Source: Salinicoccus halitifaciens (GTDB taxonomy: Bacteria; Bacillota; Bacilli; Staphylococcales; Salinicoccaceae). Taken from it: a stretch of 64,000 nucleotides of DNA. Location of the stretch: positions 186,001 through 250,000 of the forward strand of contig NZ_JAJNCU010000001.1 in NCBI RefSeq assembly GCF_021026095.1. Reading direction: 5' to 3'. Position numbers and translations under genes: made by a program. The notes beneath the pieces are model-generated. The model ran no database searches. It worked only from the letters and a program-made list of their open reading frames with translations, and was not told the DNA's origin. Of this stretch, positions 19,809-30,661 are shown piece after piece (the first letter of the stretch is position 1; each line of letters begins with the position of its first letter).

Positions 19809-20899
19809 TGTTGAATGATATAAGATACCTGGTGCTTGAGGACGGCACCGTCCATGAAGGCTACAAACTCGGAGCGGATGCTGAATCTTCGGGCGAGATC
19901 GTCTTCAACACATCAATGACGGGCGTGCAGGAGATCATCACCGACAATTCATACACCGATCAGATCATCACGTTCAGCTACCCGCTCATCGGCAGCGCGG
20001 GCTTCAACTTCGAGGACAGCGAATCGCTCCTGCCCACTGCAGGCGGCGTGGTCGTGCGTGAAGCGGCCGAGCATCCCTCCAATTTCAGATGCGATGAAAA
20101 CCTGGATCAATTTTTGAAAAGGCACGGCATTCCGGGCATCAGCGGCGTGGATACGCGCAGCATCACGAAGAAGATCCGCACAGGCGGCGTGATGAAGGCG
20201 ATGATCACGGATTCATCCGACCATGACAGCACGGTTTTGAAAATAAAGGACTCGAGAGATGCAACGGATCAGGTGGCACGCGTTTCGACAGGGACGCCGT
20301 ATATTTCAACAGGCGTGGGCCCGAGGGTCGCGCTCCTCGATTTCGGCAAGAAGGAGAACATCGTCCGCTCGCTGAACCAGCGCGGATGCGACGTCACGGT
20401 GCTGCCGCATGATACGCCGGCTGAACAGATTCTCGACATGAAGCCCGAGGGCGTGATGCTCTCAAACGGCCCCGGCAACCCGGAAGACGTTAAGGTGGCG
20501 ATAGAGACGGTGAAAGGCCTGATCGGAAAAGTGCCGCTTTTCGGCATCTGCCTCGGCCATCAGCTCATCGCACTCGCCGGAGGTGCGGCTTCGTATAAGA
20601 TGAAGTTCGGCCACCGCGGTGCGAACCACCCGGTGAAGAACCTGCTCACGGGCAAGGTGGAGATCACGACGCAGAACCACGGCTATGCGATTGACGGCGG
20701 CAGCCTTGAAAACACGGATTTTGAAGTGACGCACACCGCCTTGAACGACGGTTCCGTTGAAGGCATCAGACATAAGAGCGCACCGGTCTTCAGCGTGCAG
20801 TACCATCCTGAAGCTGCAGCGGGTCCGCATGAAACATCATATTTGTACGATCAATTCATTGGAATGATGACGACTGAAGGAGGACAAACGAATGCCTAA
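19808..20899 (+). CDS. carA: Carbamoyl-phosphate synthase small subunit
   Basis: This is the glutamine amidotransferase subunit that supplies ammonia to CarB for carbamoyl phosphate. The class I GATase triad is Cys248 in GICLGHQ with His333 and Glu335 in QYHPEAA. The N-terminal domain has the CarA signature ([11 protein letters not shown]). It has 363 residues. Its position inside the pyr operon marks it as the pyrimidine-regulated copy (pyrAA). Confidence 0.96.
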   Translation: MLNDIRYLVLEDGTVHEGYKLGADAESSGEIVFNTSMTGVQEIITDNSYTDQIITFSYPLIGSAGFNFEDSESLLPTAGGVVVREAAEHPSNFRCDENLDQFLKRHGIPGISGVDTRSITKKIRTGGVMKAMITDSSDHDSTVLKIKDSRDATDQVARVSTGTPYISTGVGPRVALLDFGKKENIVRSLNQRGCDVTVLPHDTPAEQILDMKPEGVMLSNGPGNPEDVKVAIETVKGLIGKVPLFGICLGHQLIALAGGAASYKMKFGHRGANHPVKNLLTGKVEITTQNHGYAIDGGSLENTDFEVTHTALNDGSVEGIRHKSAPVFSVQYHPEAAAGPHETSYLYDQFIGMMTTEGGQTNA

Positions 20900-23800
20900 A
20901 CGTAACGATATCAATACAATCCTTGTCATAGGGAGCGGGCCGATCATCATCGGCCAGGCGGCGGAATTCGACTACGCGGGGACGCAGGCCTGCCTTGCGC
21001 TGAAAGAGGAAGGGTACCGCGTCATACTGGTGAACTCGAACCCGGCGACGATCATGACGGATAAGGAAATTGCGGACGTCGTCTACATCGAACCGCTCAC
21101 ACCGGACTTCATCAGCCGCATCATCAGAAAAGAACAGCCGGATGCACTGCTGCCGACACTCGGCGGCCAGGTCGGGCTGAACATGGCGGTTGAACTCGAC
21201 CGTCTCGGCGTGCTCGAGGAGAATGACGTCGAGCTGCTCGGAACGAAGCTTGATTCGATCAAACAGGCGGAAGACCGTGACTTGTTCAGAAACCTGATGA
21301 ACGAGATGGGCGTCCCGGTCCCTGAATCCGACATCATCACCTCGATCGACGAAGCCTACGCCTTCGTCGACAAAGTCGGCTACCCGTTCATCGTGCGCCC
21401 GGCGTATACAATGGGCGGCACCGGCGGCGGCATCTGTGAAAATGAGGATGACCTGAAGGAAATCGTTGCGAACGGTTTGAAGTATTCACCGGTGAACCAG
21501 TGCCTGCTTGAAAAATCGATCGCCGGCTTCAAGGAGATCGAATATGAAGTGATGCGCGACTCCAATGATAATGCGATCGTCGTCTGCAACATGGAAAACA
21601 TCGATCCGGTCGGCATCCATACGGGCGACTCCATCGTCGTCGCGCCAAGCCAGTCGATGACGGACAAGGAACATCAGATGCTCCGCACCGTCTCCCTCGA
21701 CATCATCAGGAAGCTTGAGATCGAAGGCGGATGCAACGTCCAGCTGGCGCTCGATCCGCACTCATTCGACTACTACATCATCGAAGTGAACCCGAGGGTG
21801 TCACGCTCCAGTGCACTGGCCTCGAAGGCGACGGGTTATCCGATCGCGAAGCTCGCTGCGAAGATCGCAGTCGGCATGACGCTCGATGAGATGCAGAACC
21901 CGGTGACGAATACGAGCTATGCGGCATTCGAACCGGCACTCGATTACGTCGTCTCCAAAATCCCGCGCTTCCCGTTCGACAAGTTCGAAAAGGGCGAGCG
22001 CAAGCTCGGCACGCAGATGAAGGCGACGGGGGAAGTCATGGCCATCGGACGCACATATGAGGAATCGCTCCTGAAGGCGATCCGCTCCCTTGAATACGGC
22101 GTCCATCATCTCGGACTGCCGAACGGTGATGACTATAATCTCGAGTACATCATCCGCTCGATCAAGGCACAGAGCGATGAGCGCCTGTTCTTCATCGGCG
22201 AGGCGATCCGCCGTGATGTGACCCTTGAGGAGATCCATGAATGGACGAGGATCGACATGTATTTCCTGAACAAGTTCAAGCACATCATCGACATCGAAAG
22301 ACAGCTGAAAGACAATAAAAACAGTATCCCGCATCTGAAATGGGCTAAGAAATTCGGATTCAGCGACCGTGTCATCGGCCACCGCTGGGAAATGTCCGGA
22401 AGCGACGTCTTCAAGATCAGGAAAGAAGAAGGCATCATGCCCGTCTATAAAATCATCGATACGTGCGCAGGCGAATTCGAATCCAATACGCCGTACTTCT
22501 ACGGCACATATGAAACCGAGAACGAATCGATTCCGAGCGACAAGGAGAAGATCCTCGTACTCGGCAGCGGACCGATCCGCATCGGGCAGGGCATCGAGTT
22601 CGACTACGCGACGGTGCATGCGGTATGGGCGATCCAAGAAGCGGGATACGAAGCAATCGTCGTGAACAACAACCCGGAAACCGTCTCGACCGATTTCTCC
22701 ATCTCGGATAAACTTTATTTCGAACCGCTCACCTATGAAGATGTGATGAACATCGTCCACAATGAAAACCCGAAAGGCGTGGTCGTGCAGTTCGGCGGCC
22801 AGACGGCGATCAACCTGGCGGACCGCCTCGCTGAGGAAGGCGTGACCATCCTCGGCACAAGTCTTGACGATATCGACCGTGCAGAAGACAGGAAGCGTTT
22901 CGAGGCGCTGCTGCAGGACATCAAAGTCCCGCAGCCGCACGGCAAGACCGCGACGAACGAAGCGGAAGCACTGGAGAACGCGCGCCATATCGGATTCCCG
23001 GTCCTTGTGCGCCCGAGCTATGTCCTCGGCGGCCGTGCGATGGAGATCGTCTTCAACGAGAGCGAACTCGAGAACTATATGAGGAATGCCGTGAAAGCAT
23101 CACCTGAACATCCCGTGCTCATCGACAGCTATCTGACGGGCAAGGAGATTGAGGTGGATGCGATATGCGACGGCGAGAATGTCATCATCCCGGGCATCAT
23201 GGAACACATCGAAAGGGCGGGCGTGCACTCCGGTGACTCCATGGCGGTCTATCCGCCGGTCAACCTGTCGCAGGAGGAGATCGATACGCTTGTCGACTAC
23301 ACCGAGCGACTGGCCAAAGGTCTGAACATCATCGGCATCATCAATATCCAGTTCGTGCTCTCAAAAGACGGCATCTTCGTCCTCGAGGTCAACCCGAGAT
23401 CGAGCCGTACGGTACCATTCATGAGCAAGATCACGGAAATCCCGATGGCGGGGCTCGCGATGCATGCGATACTCGGTAAAAAGCTCAGCGAAAGCGGCTA
23501 TCCGCTCGGCCTGCAGCCGATCCAGCCGGGCTACTACGTCAAAGCACCTGTATTCAGCTTCTCCAAACTGAAAAATGTCGATGTCACGCTCGGACCTGAG
23601 ATGAAATCGACCGGGGAAGTCATGGGCAAGGACGATACGCTCAATAAAGCCCTCTACAAGAGCCTTGTTGCGAGCGGCCTCGATGTGAAGGACCACGGCA
23701 CGGCCCTCTTCACCATCGCGGACAAGGACAAATCGGAAGCCGTTGCACTCGCGAAAAGATTTTCACACTGCGGCTACCGCATCCTTGCAACGAAGGGCAC

Positions 23801-24068
23801 GGCAGCTGCACTTGAAGAAGCGGACATCCCGGTGGTCACCGTTGAGAAGATCGGTGAAGGCGAACAGACACTGCTGCGCGCAATCCAGAACGGCAATGTA
23901 CAGATCGTCGTCAATACGATGACTAAGGGCAAGGAAGTCGAAAGGGACGGCTTCAGGATACGCCGCGAATCCGTCGAGAACGGTGTGCCGTGCCTGACAT
24001 CCCTCGACACTGCAAGAACGCTGATCGAAGTCATCGAAAGCATGACTTTCAATATGGATAAAATGTAG
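20892..24068 (+). CDS. carB: Carbamoyl-phosphate synthase large subunit
   Basis: CarB makes carbamoyl phosphate from bicarbonate, ammonia and two ATP. Both ATP-grasp halves are visible: the first starts at [19 protein letters not shown], and the second near residue 555 with [28 protein letters not shown] and [10 protein letters not shown] are the paired metal-site segments. The C-terminal MGS-like allosteric domain covers about residues 930-1058. The length of 1058 residues is standard. It overlaps carA by 8 bases. Confidence 0.97.
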   Translation: MPKRNDINTILVIGSGPIIIGQAAEFDYAGTQACLALKEEGYRVILVNSNPATIMTDKEIADVVYIEPLTPDFISRIIRKEQPDALLPTLGGQVGLNMAVELDRLGVLEENDVELLGTKLDSIKQAEDRDLFRNLMNEMGVPVPESDIITSIDEAYAFVDKVGYPFIVRPAYTMGGTGGGICENEDDLKEIVANGLKYSPVNQCLLEKSIAGFKEIEYEVMRDSNDNAIVVCNMENIDPVGIHTGDSIVVAPSQSMTDKEHQMLRTVSLDIIRKLEIEGGCNVQLALDPHSFDYYIIEVNPRVSRSSALASKATGYPIAKLAAKIAVGMTLDEMQNPVTNTSYAAFEPALDYVVSKIPRFPFDKFEKGERKLGTQMKATGEVMAIGRTYEESLLKAIRSLEYGVHHLGLPNGDDYNLEYIIRSIKAQSDERLFFIGEAIRRDVTLEEIHEWTRIDMYFLNKFKHIIDIERQLKDNKNSIPHLKWAKKFGFSDRVIGHRWEMSGSDVFKIRKEEGIMPVYKIIDTCAGEFESNTPYFYGTYETENESIPSDKEKILVLGSGPIRIGQGIEFDYATVHAVWAIQEAGYEAIVVNNNPETVSTDFSISDKLYFEPLTYEDVMNIVHNENPKGVVVQFGGQTAINLADRLAEEGVTILGTSLDDIDRAEDRKRFEALLQDIKVPQPHGKTATNEAEALENARHIGFPVLVRPSYVLGGRAMEIVFNESELENYMRNAVKASPEHPVLIDSYLTGKEIEVDAICDGENVIIPGIMEHIERAGVHSGDSMAVYPPVNLSQEEIDTLVDYTERLAKGLNIIGIINIQFVLSKDGIFVLEVNPRSSRTVPFMSKITEIPMAGLAMHAILGKKLSESGYPLGLQPIQPGYYVKAPVFSFSKLKNVDVTLGPEMKSTGEVMGKDDTLNKALYKSLVASGLDVKDHGTALFTIADKDKSEAVALAKRFSHCGYRILATKGTAAALEEADIPVVTVEKIGEGEQTLLRAIQNGNVQIVVNTMTKGKEVERDGFRIRRESVENGVPCLTSLDTARTLIEVIESMTFNMDKM

Positions 24069-24076
24069 GTGAGAAA

Positions 24077-25737
<1,661 letters not shown>

Positions 25738-25755
25738 AACTAGGGGGAAATTATT

Positions 25756-26457
25756 ATGAACACACCAATTATTGCACTCGATTTTCGGGAGTATGAAACG
25801 GTCAAAGAATTTTTGGGTCGGTTTGATGAGAAGCTGTTCGTCAAAGTTGGATTGGAACTTTATTTGTCCAACGGCCCAAAAATCATCGAAGAAATCCGTC
25901 AGATGGGTCATGATATTTTCCTGGATTTGAAACTTTATGATATTCCGAATACCGTCGGCAAGGCGATGGAGGGCATCGGCAGGCTGGATATCCAGATGAC
26001 GAACGTCCATGCACAAGGCGGTACGGCAATGATGAAACGTGCTTTGGAATCATTCAAGGACGGCAATCCGGACGGCAAGCTGATCGCGGTGACGCAGCTG
26101 ACGTCAATGACTGATGAAATGGTTGCCCGTGAGCAGCAGTCCGTGCTGTCATTGACGGAAAGCGTCGTGCATTACTCGAAGCTCGCGCAGCAGGCGGGGC
26201 TCGACGGCGTGGTGGCTTCACCGCTTGAGTCGGAAATCATCCATGAAAAAGTGGGGCCGGAATTCCTCACCGTCACACCGGGCATCCGTCTGGAAGAGGA
26301 TTCCAATGATGACCAGGCGAGGGTCGTGACCCCCGCTGATGCAAGAAACAGGAAATCGGATTATATCGTTGTCGGGCGTTCGATTACGCAGGACAAAGAT
26401 CCGGTGGATAAATACAACAGGATCAAGGCAATTTGGGAGGGCGTCACGGTTGAGTAG
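25756..26457 (+). CDS. pyrF: Orotidine-5'-phosphate decarboxylase
   Basis: PyrF converts OMP to UMP. The catalytic Asp-Lys-Asp set is in LDLKLYDIPNT, with Asp57, Lys59 and Asp62. The phosphate-binding YIVVGRSI segment is near the C-terminus. It has 233 residues. It lies 18 bases after pyrD with its own ribosome site, and its 3' end overlaps pyrE by 8 bases. Confidence 0.96.
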   Translation: MNTPIIALDFREYETVKEFLGRFDEKLFVKVGLELYLSNGPKIIEEIRQMGHDIFLDLKLYDIPNTVGKAMEGIGRLDIQMTNVHAQGGTAMMKRALESFKDGNPDGKLIAVTQLTSMTDEMVAREQQSVLSLTESVVHYSKLAQQAGLDGVVASPLESEIIHEKVGPEFLTVTPGIRLEEDSNDDQARVVTPADARNRKSDYIVVGRSITQDKDPVDKYNRIKAIWEGVTVE

Positions 26458-27061
26458 GGAAAGTGTAGCAAAAGCTTTACTTGATATAGGTGCAGTACAG
26501 GTCAGGCCGGATGACCCGTTCACATGGGCAAGCGGCATCATTTCACCGATATACTGCGATAACAGGCAGATCATCGGGCATGTGGAGACAAGGAAGGGCA
26601 TCGTCAACGACTTTGCCGAGACGATCAGGGAGATCGCACCGGATGCGGAAGTGATTGCGGGCACGTCGACTGCAGGCATTCCGCATGCGGCTTTCATCAG
26701 TGAAGCGCTGGATCTGCCGATGAGCTATGTCCGGGGCAGCAAAAAGAAGCACGGCACCGGTAGGCTTATTGAAGGTGCGGCTGTCAAAGGGCGGAAAGTC
26801 GTTCTGATAGAGGACTTGATATCAACGGGCGGCTCAAGCATTGAAGCGGCTGAAATCCTGAGGGATGAAGGCGCGGAAGTCGAAGCCGTCGTTGCGATAT
26901 TCTCGTATCAGCTTGAGAAGGCTGAGCAGAACTTCGAAGCTTCCGGATTCAAATGCGTCACACTGTCGGACCTAGACACACTGCTTGATGTAAGTGTGGA
27001 GGCGGACATGCTGACGGAGGATGAGAGGGCCGAAGTCGTGAAATTCAGAGACGAACTGTAA
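26450..27061 (+). CDS. pyrE: Orotate phosphoribosyltransferase
   Basis: PyrE attaches orotate to PRPP to make OMP. The PRPP-binding loop is VVLIEDLISTGGSS. The frame is open far upstream inside pyrF, but TTG 26450 lies nine bases after GGGAGG (26435-26440) and yields MSRESVAKALL and 203 residues, the family length. It is the last gene of the operon and is followed by a strong terminator 8 bases later. Confidence 0.95.
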   Translation: MSRESVAKALLDIGAVQVRPDDPFTWASGIISPIYCDNRQIIGHVETRKGIVNDFAETIREIAPDAEVIAGTSTAGIPHAAFISEALDLPMSYVRGSKKKHGTGRLIEGAAVKGRKVVLIEDLISTGGSSIEAAEILRDEGAEVEAVVAIFSYQLEKAEQNFEASGFKCVTLSDLDTLLDVSVEADMLTEDERAEVVKFRDEL

Positions 27062-27068
27062 AATAGGA

Positions 27069-27098
27069 AAAGGATGCCGGTTGCCGGCATCCTTTTTT
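27069..27098 (+). terminator. Bidirectional terminator at the end of the pyr operon
   Basis: AAAGGATGCCGG (27069-27080) and CCGGCATCCTTT (27084-27095) form a perfect 12-bp stem with a TTG loop and a run of six T residues. The A-rich left side (27061-27070) can serve the convergent minus-strand gene as well. Confidence 0.93.
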
Positions 27099-27104
27099 GT
27101 GGAG

Positions 27105-27656
27105 TCAGTCGAGTTTCGGATAAACGACCGTCTGATCCTCCTCGATGATCGGCATCGCGCCCCATTTGCCGAGCTCGTGGGGCGTGAGTTCTATTTCATC
27201 TTCAGAACGCCGGATGATATGGATGACTTCATGGCCGTGCGCCTTCAGCCAGTTACTGATGAGCAGGCGGTGGCAGCGGGCCGGATGATTTTCAGAACAC
27301 ATATAAGCGACGGTGTGATTCTGCGCAGTTTCGAGCAGGGTGTTTATTCCGTCGGCGAATTCCTCCGACAGAGTATAATCGGCATAATGATGGAATGATT
27401 GGTTCCGCCAGCCCTCATTGAGGGTCGGGCCGACGATCGAGGAGCTGCCGCGCCTTCCGCCGAGTGCCGGCATATGTTCATAATTTATATTCTCCTGTCT
27501 GAGCCATGTGCGCATGTCCTCCCCGTTGAAGTGTGGATGCTTTTTACTGTAGGGGAACGCCCGAACATCCGCGACGAAGTTTATTTCCGCGTGCGTGAGC
27601 ATTTCAATGAATGCCTCTTTCGAGTAATCCGAGTGCCCGATCGTGTATATTTTCAT
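27105..27656 (-). CDS. DUF488 family protein
   Basis: This is a 183-residue soluble protein of the DUF488 family, recognised from the start MKIYTIGHSDYSKEAFIEML, the FVADVRAFPYSKKHPHFN block and the C-terminal CSENHPARCHRLLI segment. The two cysteines and the His/Arg in that segment are conserved in the family, whose biochemical role is unknown; some members are fused to or located near DNA-repair or regulatory genes. A ribosome site AAAGGTGA precedes the ATG. It converges on pyrE and is separated from the next minus-strand gene by the 50-bp repeat array. Confidence 0.85.
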   Translation of the reverse strand: MKIYTIGHSDYSKEAFIEMLTHAEINFVADVRAFPYSKKHPHFNGEDMRTWLRQENINYEHMPALGGRRGSSSIVGPTLNEGWRNQSFHHYADYTLSEEFADGINTLLETAQNHTVAYMCSENHPARCHRLLISNWLKAHGHEVIHIIRRSEDEIELTPHELGKWGAMPIIEEDQTVVYPKLD

Positions 27657-27729
27657 GGAATCACCTTTTTAGTGGTCCATACCACCTTTGGGGGAATAAA
27701 AACCCGTGGCTTAAGAAGTGGGTTGAATT

Positions 27730-27876
27730 GCGGAATCGATTATCTTCAAGATTTCAGACGACTTAATCGAATATCGTTTGCGAAATCGATTATCTTCAGC
27801 ATTCCAGGCGACTTAATCGAATAACACCCGCAAAATCGATTATCTTCAAGATTCCCGGTGACTTAATCGAATTTCC
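27730..27876. repeat. Tandem array of three 50-bp palindromic repeats
   Basis: Units begin at 27730, 27780 and 27830. Each starts GCRRAATCGATTATCTTCA and contains GACTTAATCGAAT, so TCGATTA and TAATCGA form inverted arms around a loop of about 20 bases, followed by a short variable spacer. Unit 3 ends at about 27876, where the spacer is cut short. No open frame of interest crosses it. It lies downstream of the NERD gene and upstream of the DUF488 gene, both on the minus strand. The rest of 27657-27890 shows only a small GTGGT/ACCAC hairpin near 27672. Confidence 0.85.
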
Positions 27877-27890
27877 GCATCACTACTCCC

Positions 27891-28790
27891 TCAAAGCCCC
27901 AATCTGCCTCTCTTTACATTACTCCTGACGTAAAATTCACTGATCTCCCCATCCGAAAACGCCTGCACAAGACTCGGCGTGACCTTCCATGAGCGGTTGA
28001 GGACTTTCAACTCATGAATCAGCCGGCGGGCAGCATCCAGAATTGGAATATCAACTCCGCAAGGCGCACACCTGAACCAGTCCCTGTTCCTCCGCATCAA
28101 TTTCCTCCCGCATCCTTTACAGAACACACCCTTAGCAAGCTCCCGGAACTCAACGGTCGTGTCGCGCTGATACTTGACGACATCGATTTTCCTCTCTTCC
28201 AATCTGGAAACGAGCCGGCTGTGGTCATAATGGTTGCCGGCCATCGCCTTGGACAGCTTCTTATGCAGATTGCTCCTTACGATGATCTCACCCGCCGCCG
28301 GCAAGTTGAAGATCGTCTGATTGGCATTGATGAACACCACCACATTGAACATGCGGATATCCGAACCGAAGCCGTAAAGCATTTTCCCGAGCATATCCCG
28401 CTGCCTCGCCACCTGCAGCAGCGGGCTCGCAAACTCACTGCCGTTTTCGAAATACCACTTGCCATCCTTATAAATGAGATCAAAACTGTAATTCTTGATC
28501 TCAAACGTGTATAAAAAATCTTTCGCCACCACCACATTATCCAGCTGGACGTGCGAAGCATCCTCCCTGGATTTCGTGGAGCGCCCCAAGACATCTTCGG
28601 GGTGGAAGCTGTAGTCCTTAATATGTATGATATTGCTCCCTTTAATAAACGGCTCGATGATGCCGTCAAATTCCAGTTCCCCGATAAAACCCGCTTCCAG
28701 TTTATGCAGTTCATCTTTTTCGTAAGCCGGCAGCATGTACCTCGCATGCAGTATCTCCAGCTGCTGATGCCGCCTCGTCTTCTCCCTCAT
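27891..28790 (-). CDS. NERD domain protein with C-terminal zinc ribbon
   Basis: The N-terminal two thirds match the nuclease-related NERD domain: a GE pair at 37-38, LDN ending at residue 85, and EIKN at 97-100, which resemble the Glu/Asp/Glu-x-Lys set of restriction-like nucleases. A C4 zinc ribbon follows (Cys224, Cys227, Cys241, Cys244), and the last 30 residues (SDGEISEFYVRSNVKRGRLGL region) form a conserved tail I associate with this family in Bacillales. There is no signal peptide or membrane segment. The ATG is preceded by GGAGGC on the minus strand. Nuclease activity and biological role are inferred only from the fold. Confidence 0.8.
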   Translation of the reverse strand: MREKTRRHQQLEILHARYMLPAYEKDELHKLEAGFIGELEFDGIIEPFIKGSNIIHIKDYSFHPEDVLGRSTKSREDASHVQLDNVVVAKDFLYTFEIKNYSFDLIYKDGKWYFENGSEFASPLLQVARQRDMLGKMLYGFGSDIRMFNVVVFINANQTIFNLPAAGEIIVRSNLHKKLSKAMAGNHYDHSRLVSRLEERKIDVVKYQRDTTVEFRELAKGVFCKGCGRKLMRRNRDWFRCAPCGVDIPILDAARRLIHELKVLNRSWKVTPSLVQAFSDGEISEFYVRSNVKRGRLGL

Positions 28791-28949
28791 TCAAGCGCCT
28801 CCGGTTTTTATTCCCATCATAAACCTCATCTAAATTGTTGTCATATCGCAACAATTCGATTTCTGCACCACAAATCAGGCACTTTTCCGGAAATCGCATC
28901 ACAAAACATCCAGTTTTCGGGTTTCTGTCCCCCGAAATTCAAAATCTGT

Positions 28950-28981
28950 AAAATAAAGACCCGCAGGCAGAAGCTTGCGGG
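28950..28981 (-). terminator. Intrinsic terminator of the rqcH-pgcA unit
   Basis: On the plus strand CCCGCA (28960-28965) and TGCGGG (28976-28981) pair, extended inward by a G-T wobble and GC pairs around an AGAA loop. On the minus strand the hairpin is followed by TCTTTATTTT, the expected T-rich tail. The remaining sequence up to 28791 has no clear gene. A 63-codon minus-strand frame starting near 28902 is discussed separately. Confidence 0.75.
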
Positions 28982-28996
28982 CCGGTACAACAATTT

Positions 28997-30661
28997 CTAA
29001 ACGCCAAAAATCATATCGTTGATGATTTTGGCTTCTTCGTCGATATGGCGGGTGGTGAGTGAGACGTAAAGCTTGATCTTCGGCTCGGTGCCGGATGGCC
29101 TGAGGGCGATCCAGCCGTCTTCAAAATGAACCTTGATCACATTCGCGCGCGGCAGGTCGATCGCTTCGCTCCGGCCGTCATCAAAGCGGCGTTCGCCCGA
29201 CAGATAATCCTCGAAGCACACGACTTTCCGCCCCTCGATCTCGCCGGGCGTATTCCTTCTGAACTGGTCCATGATCTCAGCGATTTTCTCGCGGCCGGCC
29301 AGGCCTTCGAAAGTATGGCTGATCATCTTCTCACTTTGATGCCCGAATTCTGCGTAAATCTCTTCAAGCCGGTCGACGAGCGTCAGTCCTGCGTTTTTCA
29401 GCTCCGATGCAAGCTTGACGATGGCGGGCACGATCTGGATCGCATCCTTATCACGGACGAAATCGCTGATCAGATAGCCGTAGCTCTCCTCGTAACCGAA
29501 GGCGAATTCGCGCGTAGTGTCTTCTTCAAGCGACTTTGCGACGGCGCCGATGTATTTGAAGCCGGTCAGCACTTCAACGGATTCCGCACCGAATTTATCT
29601 GCGACCTTACGGCTCAGATCACTCGTCACCACACTTTTCACCACGACGGGCGTGCGTTCAAACTCCGTCGTATTGAGGCGGTTGTGGAGTAAAATGATGC
29701 CGAGCTGGTTGCCGTTCAGATGCACATATTCACCTTCATGCATCACTTCAATGCCGATCCTGTCGGCATCCGGGTCCGTTGCGATGAGGAGATCCGCGCC
29801 GGCTTCCCCGCCGAGCGCCCGTGCGCCGGTGAACGCCGCGGGCTCTTCCGGATTCGGATTCTTCACGTGGGAAAAGTCGCTGTCGACTTCGCATTCCGCC
29901 TCGACAAGGTGGAGGCCGTCAAACCCGAGGTCGCGGAGGATGTATTCCGCAACCGGCAGTGCGGTGCCGTGAAGGCTTGAGAATACAACCGAAAGATCGG
30001 AGGCTGGGATGTCGCCGGTGAGCGACTTCACTTTCTCCTGGTAATCCTCATAATTCCGGTAGTCGATATGGCGGATCTGTCCACGCTCGAGCGCTTCATC
30101 AAAGTCAGCGGATGCAATACCGAAGACATCCTCGATGCCGTTGATCTCGTCACTTAAGGCTGCAGCCGGCGCGTCCGTCAGCTGGGCACCGTCCGCGCCG
30201 TACACTTTGATGCCGTTGTATTCCGGCGGGTTGTGGCTCGCCGTGATCATGATGCCGTAATCAGCCCCGTGGCGCCTTGTGAAGAAGGAGAGTTCGGGTG
30301 TGGTGATATAGCCTTCGGACAAATACACTTCAATGCCGTTTTCCGCAAGGACGGAAGCGATCGCCTCCGAAAATTCACGCGACAGGCGGCGGATATCGTA
30401 GCCGATCACGACACGGCCGCCGCCTTCCTTCCTGATCTGCCGGCTGAGGCCGTAGGCTACTTTCTCGACGGTATACCGGTTCAGCCTGTTCGGGCCGAGG
30501 CCGATTTTCCCACGTATGCCGGCCGTGCCGAACTTGAGCTCTTCGGCATGCGCATCTTCATGATCCGCTTCGCTTAAAGATCCATACATTTCTTCTGTAA
30601 TCAGACTGCCGTTCAAATGTTTTTCCCATTCTTCCCTTGCCAATCCATTCACCTCATTCAT
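28997..30661 (-). CDS. pgcA: Alpha-phosphoglucomutase / phosphomannomutase family enzyme
   Basis: This enzyme interconverts glucose-6-phosphate and glucose-1-phosphate, feeding UDP-glucose and glycolipid or teichoic-acid anchor synthesis. The phosphoserine motif is TASHNPPEYNG, the metal loop is DPDADRIG, and the sugar-binding loop is GYEESYGYL. The C-terminal phosphate-binding segment contains RPSGTEPKIK. At 554 residues it matches the PgcA/YhxB form. Its ATG overlaps the rqcH stop by 4 bases, so both are on one minus-strand transcript ending at the hairpin at 28960. In Staphylococcus aureus, as I recall, this gene is not located here. Confidence 0.93.
   Translation of the reverse strand: MNEVNGLAREEWEKHLNGSLITEEMYGSLSEADHEDAHAEELKFGTAGIRGKIGLGPNRLNRYTVEKVAYGLSRQIRKEGGGRVVIGYDIRRLSREFSEAIASVLAENGIEVYLSEGYITTPELSFFTRRHGADYGIMITASHNPPEYNGIKVYGADGAQLTDAPAAALSDEINGIEDVFGIASADFDEALERGQIRHIDYRNYEDYQEKVKSLTGDIPASDLSVVFSSLHGTALPVAEYILRDLGFDGLHLVEAECEVDSDFSHVKNPNPEEPAAFTGARALGGEAGADLLIATDPDADRIGIEVMHEGEYVHLNGNQLGIILLHNRLNTTEFERTPVVVKSVVTSDLSRKVADKFGAESVEVLTGFKYIGAVAKSLEEDTTREFAFGYEESYGYLISDFVRDKDAIQIVPAIVKLASELKNAGLTLVDRLEEIYAEFGHQSEKMISHTFEGLAGREKIAEIMDQFRRNTPGEIEGRKVVCFEDYLSGERRFDDGRSEAIDLPRANVIKVHFEDGWIALRPSGTEPKIKLYVSLTTRHIDEEAKIINDMIFGV

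Noticed and set aside
21801-22988. Long minus-strand frame (395 codons) opposite carB
   Set aside because: Shadow frame of the GC-rich third codon positions of carB; translation is rich in Arg, His and Asp without any recognisable domain.
27730-27876. Insertion-sequence or attachment-site remnant
   Set aside because: No transposase or integrase gene, and the three regular 50-bp units do not look like terminal repeats or a direct duplication around an insert.
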